A stretch of DNA of 64,000 bases from Kappaphycus alvarezii (Eukaryota; Rhodophyta; Florideophyceae; Gigartinales; Solieriaceae), in NCBI GenBank assembly GCA_002205965.3, contig NADL03000018.1:558001-622000 (forward strand). The letters are read 5' to 3'. Each line of letters starts with the position of its first letter. The first letter of the stretch is position 1. Of the stretch, positions 57,249 through 64,000 are shown in pieces. The position numbers were made by a program, and so were the translations under genes. The notes under the pieces are model-generated. The model worked only from the letters and a program-made list of their open reading frames with translations. It was not told the origin of the DNA and searched no databases.

Positions 57249-60200
57249 CACAGCAACTTTGCCGCAAACGCAGCCGTGCCCACATTGAAGTACGGTTTCT
57301 TGCCTTTGAGCTGCCTGCCCGCAGCTAGATATTGATATTTAAAGGAGTTTTTTAAGTATTTTAAAAACATCTGTACATATTTGAACGATCTCATGATTCT
57401 GTTTTGACCTATTATGATTGTTTTGTATTGTGATTTATTTCAGAATTAAGTATTTTTGTTTAAATTATATTTATTTCTGTGGTAATGTACTACTTTTTGT
57501 AGCCCGTTGTATTTCCCATATTACCGATTGTTTGAACTAATGTTTTTTAACCGAAGTACAGACCTATTTAAATAAACGAGAAACTCCCCAATTGAATTTT
57601 ATTATATGTTCGCAGAGTATGTTGAACGGAGTGGGGCCCAAGAAATTATTTGTCCTGTACTGTTACTGTAAAGCATTATATGATTTCGATTTTTCATCTT
57701 CATATAAGGACCTAGTATGATTTATAGGTATGATGGCACTTTCTTCGTGCCTACGCATTACTGCAGTGCGCTTCTCGCGATAGATTAAACCGCACACCAT
57801 GCTCCATCTTGAATCCGGACGACTTTATGACCGAATTTACTCGTCACCCATACTACTCCTTTTCTAGAACAGTACTATGTATAGTATTATTTAATCTCCC
57901 CCGGGTCCCATAGGTATTTCTGTACACCTCAATAGGTATGAAGCGCTTTTCCCGTATTTCATGCCCTTCACTTCCCATTACGCTTCGTCTCTCGCGATCT
58001 GCTTAAAAGTGAGCCATTACCACTGATTTCGACCTCCGGAAAATATTTCGTTTATATATGCAAAGCTCACTCCTCAAAAAGGGGCTCTAGTGACATTACA
58101 AAAAGTATACAAGAAAATAATGAATAGGTACAAAATACGAATGGAATTTTTATCGGTAAAAAGCGAAATCTACTCACACAATTTCCGAAAGTTCCTTTTG
58201 GTCATCAAACGAAACCAAGCGCTAAATATAAGGCGTATAAGTTTCAGGTAAATTTCCAAAGTTCTCCAAAATAAATCTATGGTAATCTTGGTATTCTGTT
58301 ATACCAGAACCAGTCACCTAAATCCACCGCCGAGTAATATGATACTATAAATAGAAAGCGATAATAAGGTGGAACAGAAGGAGAAGGAGAAGAAGAACGA
58401 CAATGAGAAAGCCCAAGTTGAAATGAGGTAAATCATTTGACCAAAACTATCTGCGGATACATGCTAAACAATTCTGAGGAGTTTGATTTATAACTGAAGT
58501 AGAATTGTGCTTCTCTTCGGTGCTGCGTGCAAAAATTGGCATTCAAATATGGAATTGGCCGTACAAATTAGCAAGAAAGGAGATTTTTGTACTAGCAAAA
58601 ACATTTTGCAGTCTTGATTGCTCCAGGGCTTTAGTAATTCCTTGTATGCCCAACTAAGTTTATGAGCCAGCTGCGACAAAAAAAGCAAAACTCATACTAG
58701 AAGCAACCTTAATTCAGGGTGTTAAATATCGTAGGGTGCTATAGATGTAAAACTTAATCCCTTAAATAACCAAGGCTTTTTCAAAGATTCAATACACTAC
58801 ATATTTTCGGTACAGTGATAAATAATCCGTTTTACAACTCATAGTCTGCGTATATGAAAAATAAGTCCATATGACGTGGTTCTACTTTCAAAATGTACGA
58901 AAAATAAGCTTCTGTAGTAAGAGCACTATATCAGTATCTGTGAGAGAACATTATTTAGTGCAGTTTATTGAAACAATAAAGCTTTCTATTGAAAATTGTT
59001 TGTTAAATAAAACCTGAGAATACAATTAGTCCCGGTTTCTATTATGTACTGACTAAATTCTTGTAATAGGTGACCTACCGTACTTATATACACTTCTGCT
59101 GACTCCTGAAACCATTTTATAGGCAAACGATTACTAAAAACATTATTCAAGATCAGAACATATTGAAGTTGTAGAGAGACGTCGAATGAAGATTTATTCA
59201 GCGATAGTCCTGTCAAAAATTATCCTAACTTCTGTATTTTACCGCTATAAAAACAATTAATTTTTAAAGCCGTACAATATCGCAAGGTGAAATACCGCAG
59301 TCGTTTTATAGTTTATCCTAAGTGAAGGTTTTTAAGTCAAAATATAACCTTCGAATATACTTCTTTCTGAATTTAATCCTCCTGATATCATGCCTTTGTG
59401 TTGTGAGGATATTGCAACATAAGTGGGGACAGATGTTCAATCCACAGATACGCGATTCCGAAATCATTTTTGCTCATTATTAACGGAGGAAAAAGAGGAG
59501 ATGATAAGATACGGTCAAGATGGTAGTGATGCAAAGCATTGAGAGAGAAGAAGAATAGTTGATAGCTCTGAAATGGTGGGAAGCGGGAAAATTGCGAGAT
59601 ATTGAAAATGAAGCGTGAAATTAGTATTAAGGGTGTCTCTGATTCAAACCATTTTATTCTCAAGAGTCAGGTGTTAAACTTGTAATACATAGTGGTCCAG
59701 AGGCATGATTGTTTCGAATTTTGGACTCTCATTTACAACTGGCACCACACGAATCTCGAATTGACATATTACTTAATATGACAGAAAGTGAGACTAATTT
59801 TTTTCTGATGAAGCAATACCACTTTGAAAAGGTTTATGTGCATAGAGTATTGGCAAAAATGACGAAAAATGTTTAAGCTCACATCCAAGCGATACAGGGA
59901 CAACAAAAAAGCAATCGAATATAAAAGGCAGCGACCAGTTTCAGTTCTCTGCAATGCAAATCTTCCAGTACTTGTACTCCATCTGCCATACCGAACCATT
60001 CCATAAAATCGAGATGAAAGAAAAGATCAAGATGAAGGTCTCGAGACTGCCTACCTCACCCTTTCTTAGCCAAAACGTTCATGTAGAGACTATGCCTTTG
60101 CTTGAGAGTAAACCTATTTTAATGCTTGATTTGAAGCAAAAATGTTCTACCTGGGTTCAATTCAAACAACAAGAAAGCCTCACTAGTATAATTATTTAAG

Positions 60201-63200
60201 AATTGACGGAATTTCTGAGAAATATAATCCCAAAGAAAATGGGCAAGAATGATTCCAGCTAAAGTCCTTGAGAACTCAGATTGATGACTCAACATTTTTC
60301 ACCCGGCTGACTTTACCTGAAAAAAAGTATAAGTTTAGCTGTAATAAACTAATCCAAAAGGCTGAAGTTCAACTAATATCTCGGACTTTTACACGAAAAA
60401 TATCATGTATCTGAATTCATTAAAGGGCGAAGCCGCATTTGCATGAAAAGCCGTATGGACGCGGACAAGGTGGCCTCATCCTACAATGAGTACAGGAACA
60501 TGATCTGTTTCAATATAATGATTGGACATAAGCTCAGCCGTTTTCAACTTAAAGTGTGGTTTGACGCAAATATAACATCAAGTTTCAACTGATGTAACTT
60601 GTAACGACCACCAGGGCAATGGAATGAGATTCGAAAAAATTAAAGTCTGACTTAGATAGGCGTAACTTTAAAATTTATCTATACAGGCGAATGCACTAAG
60701 TTGGAATCCAAATGGTGCGCTATTGCTTTATAGCGCGAATCGCCCTTGCTGCAGTTGATAACGGTGCATCCATTGCATGTACTCTTATACTTATATCAAA
60801 CAGAATGAAAATTATAGAACTGTGGTATGCAAACCTGATAGCAAAAAGAGAGCTCGACCTTGCCGTAACACAAAAAGATATTAGTGATCACAAAAAATAA
60901 AAAATTTACAGTTCATCGATCTATAAAGCAATATAAACTCATTTAAAAGGGAAGTTTTATAGCCTCTCACGACAAAGCTGCTTGTAGCCCAAATTTAAGT
61001 GAACTGCGTGAAATTAAGTAGAAATAGTTTTCAATTGGAATGAAATGCTTAATATTGTTAATTTATCTTAAAATTTTAATTCAGTACCTTAGGGGCCTCA
61101 AATAACTTCTGCAAAAATTGCCCAGTCTGGGGCTAAGAGGGGTATACAATGATTCTATTAATGACTGCAAAATGAAATTCAAAGCGAAGGGTCGCGTCAT
61201 CGTGAAAGATTAGTTAAACATATAGACATAATTGAAAAACGTCCTCAGATCGACATTTAAAGGAAATTGAAATGATGTTTCCGATGAATGCGTCTTGGAA
61301 ATGGCTTAAATGGAGGATGAAACCTTGTAGTTCAATTGTGGAGGATGACAATCTCATACTTCAATCGAAGCGCAAAATATTTATAAAAACTTCAAATAGA
61401 CTAGTTTCGGCCTAACTTAGTGTCCTCCAGGGTTGACCAGGGAAGAGATCTTATCACAACGCACTTTGAAAAATACTTTGAAAGAAGAATATAGCTGATG
61501 GAGATAAAATAAAATGTACTGGACAACATAGCAGGAAATGCTGCATTGATCTTGAATAAACAATGCAAAGCGGTCATTTTGCTTGCTTCTAGAACAGACT
61601 TTGAATTTCCAAAATTTTGTTCTCAAAGAAATTGAAAGCTCAGGTCTTTATAATGTTTAATATTGCGTGTTTAAACAAAAGATGTTTCCTTATAAAGTTT
61701 TGCATGTATGTACGAACATAAAAGAAAGAAAAAAATGTTACGGAATTCTTAAGAAATCGTCTGATTCCTCGGACAACTGAAAAGTTCTTTGGGACAAATT
61801 TCGTGACATTCTAGCGACATTTAAACTGTAATTACTAACCAAGAATCCAAATTTTGCATTTTAGCGAGAGGTTCAAAATTTCAGTCCTTTTTGTATTTTA
61901 CTAGCCTTTTACTCCAACATGCTACAATAATATGATTCTGTCACTGCATTTGCTTTGATAAAAAATATTAGAATACCCCGAAACGCTGTATTGTATCTGA
62001 ATACCCCTCCAATATGCCATCTTCGATAAACTCACACTACTAACCCCGTATTTGACTGTGTTCTCCTCCTATCCCCTCGCTGGCTGTTTTCACTCAGAAG
62101 CCAGAAAAAATAAATTAAAATCCAGTCAAAACTAATATCACAACTTTTTCAACCTAAACCTTCTCACAGAAAAAGGTTACCAATGTGAACCCCACCATCA
62201 TCTTCAGTGTTGTTCATAATACCGCTAACAACATCTGTTTCACTTCCACCAAAATATTACACCAGTTGAATACCTCTTGCATTACAGTAGTACGTTTAAA
62301 GTTAACGGGTATTGAAGTTTAGAAAATGGCGTCGGAGATGCCAATGCACGGATTGGATGGACTTATAAACAAAATGTGACATGAAATACCATTGAAAGCA
62401 ATATTCAAGGATATTAACTACCGCCTTTCGAGACATACCAGTATTGCCCGCAATTTACCGTAGAGTTATCCCAAGCAAGTGTATTATCTGTGTTCATAAT
62501 TATGCAAGACCTTAGCTGCCGCAAAATCTCACCATGGACAAGAAGTTCTAATAAGCATAGAATCGCTGAATTGAAACTTTTGTGAAAAAGAAGCACAGAA
62601 CAGTAAATTAAACCTCAAGTTCTCACAGTATCTCCTGTTAGTCGAAAGAGGAGATATTTAATCATTTCGGGACATAAAAAATGGATTTTGTGAGTCCTGA
62701 AACACTCTGTGTGAAAGAACCACTAAAAGGAGAAAATATTGGATTTAGAACATGGTTGACAGTTTCACTCCATATATATATAGTCCGGTGATCGAGAAAG
62801 AAAATAATTTTTAGCAAAAGAAATGAGTACCAGATAAAGGCAAATCACATAGCTTGACTGTCATAGTTAAAAGTTACTCGCATTAATTTTTACTCTCTAG
62901 GTTCGTCTTTAAGATCAGTAAAGTGGGACATAGCGAGGAAAAAATATTAGATATAATGCGAAAAATTGATGCTTTGCTTGGCAATTTCTGTATGTTAAAT
63001 TATTTGTGGTCCCATTCCTCAACCGCATGTTGACATAAGTGTTCCACTCACTCTGAATGTCTGTTGTTATCCCGCACTATTTTATGTTTCTAGAAAAAAT
63101 TGAGTTTTTTTACCCTTTTCTGGAGTATTGAAGCGGAGAATGCGGTCATTAGCCGTCTTAAAAACTTCTCTGAAGAATAGAGAGCGGTGATTTCATGGAA

Positions 63201-64000
63201 TCGTGAAATAAATCAACCTTTTGGATACAGGAGAAGTAGAACACAATACGAAAATATTTTAGAGCCGGTACAATACTCAGCTCCGATTATTAGAAATGGA
63301 ACCACCAGTTCTCTCTTTATAAATTGTTGGGAGTCTCGAACTAGTGGAAATCATAGGATTCTACTAATCAGGGGCTTCGCGATAGAGCTTTATATCTCTA
63401 TCTCGAGGCCAGAGCAAATTATTTCAAATAGGCTGTCGTCCTTAGGTTTTTTTTACATACATATATAAAGATCTACTTTCGTGTCCAAATAGCCAAGAAA
63501 AACTATCTACTTTATCAATCTCAGGTGTGAAGTCATGTAAGCGTTACAGAAAATTCATATAGAAGAAGTAAAATTTGAAAATATTAAGCGTAGTTGAATG
63601 TATAAGAAATCACCTCGAAAGACTCCGAATAAATTAGGTAAGTACGAAACAAGTCGAATCGATTACAAAACTTTCCAATCCTCTTATTCTGATTATGCGA
63701 AAATCCAAAAATATTGAATAATCGTTATGAAAGGAATTTGAATACAATAAAGAAATTTATTAGATGTTTATGTTTGAAATTCTAGAGTACCTGGGTAATG
63801 AAGGACCAAAACAAATCTTATTATGTGAAAAATTGGCTGGATAAACTGGTAACATGAATAATAAGCATTGTTTTCATAATATTTTCTCTTCAGTATGACT
63901 CTGTGTATACTAAAATTATATTAATGAACTTAAATTGGTCTTATACAGCCCAAGAAAACTTGAGAAAAGACTGATTTTGAATGAAAAAAATTTATTTCAG
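57249..64000. other. AT-rich DNA, no recognisable gene
   Basis: Frames are all under about 95 codons with no family character. No RNA genes, arrays or element ends were recognised. A GTAC-type pair (CTGTACTGTTACTGTA) near 57656 is a rare occurrence outside the island. Confidence 0.5.

Noticed and set aside
1-64000. tRNA and rRNA genes
   Set aside because: I looked for T-loop (GGTTCRANNCC) and cloverleaf-like pairs by eye and found none convincing; a covariance-model search would be decisive.

Overview
The window is nuclear DNA of a photosynthetic eukaryote. A plastid-type Mg-protoporphyrin IX methyltransferase (ChlM), a plant-type L-galactose dehydrogenase, a THSQKYF-type MYB factor, one clear spliceosomal intron, pogo/Tigger-, Harbinger- and fungal/oomycete-like Ty1/Copia remnants, and small gene islands between transposon-rich stretches fit a red alga best. 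That lineage call is inference; another alga cannot be excluded from sequence alone.

Layout. 1-12 kb is transposon wreckage: a Copia pol fragment (minus), a Copia gag fragment (plus), the N-terminal part of a DNA transposase (minus), and a complete 2,186-bp pogo/Tigger element at 9476-11661 with 24-bp inverted ends and a TA duplication. L-galactose dehydrogenase follows at 13.2-14.4 kb (minus). 14.6-24 kb has no recognisable gene. The GC-richer island from 24 to about 50 kb holds a five-finger C2H2 protein (plus), ChlM (minus), a cyclopropane-fatty-acid synthase (CFAS, plus), a large FHA / CHD6-9-like / FYRN-FYRC chromatin protein (plus), and a MYB factor (minus), separated by intergenic DNA full of CAGTA/TACTG (palindromic GTAC) arrays. 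From about 50.5 kb to the end the DNA is very AT-rich and decayed; only a Harbinger-type DDE transposase remnant (56.3-57.2 kb) is clear.

No common pathway links the genes. ChlM belongs to chlorophyll synthesis, L-galactose dehydrogenase to ascorbate synthesis, CFAS to membrane-lipid modification; the zinc-finger, MYB and FHA/CHD/FYR proteins are nuclear. ChlM and CFAS are divergent and share an intergenic region carrying two GTAC arrays.

Two points matter most. (1) The 31488-35015 gene joins an FHA domain, the region that lies C-terminal to the motor in CHD6-9 remodelers, and TBRG1-like FYRN/FYRC domains, with no Snf2 ATPase visible. (2) Conserved genes are repeatedly broken by frame changes that can all be explained by missing bases (1 or 2), often in homopolymers, with almost no in-frame stops. 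This looks more like deletion-type consensus error of a long-read assembly than gene death, so several real genes are split among frames and open-reading-frame length is a poor guide here.
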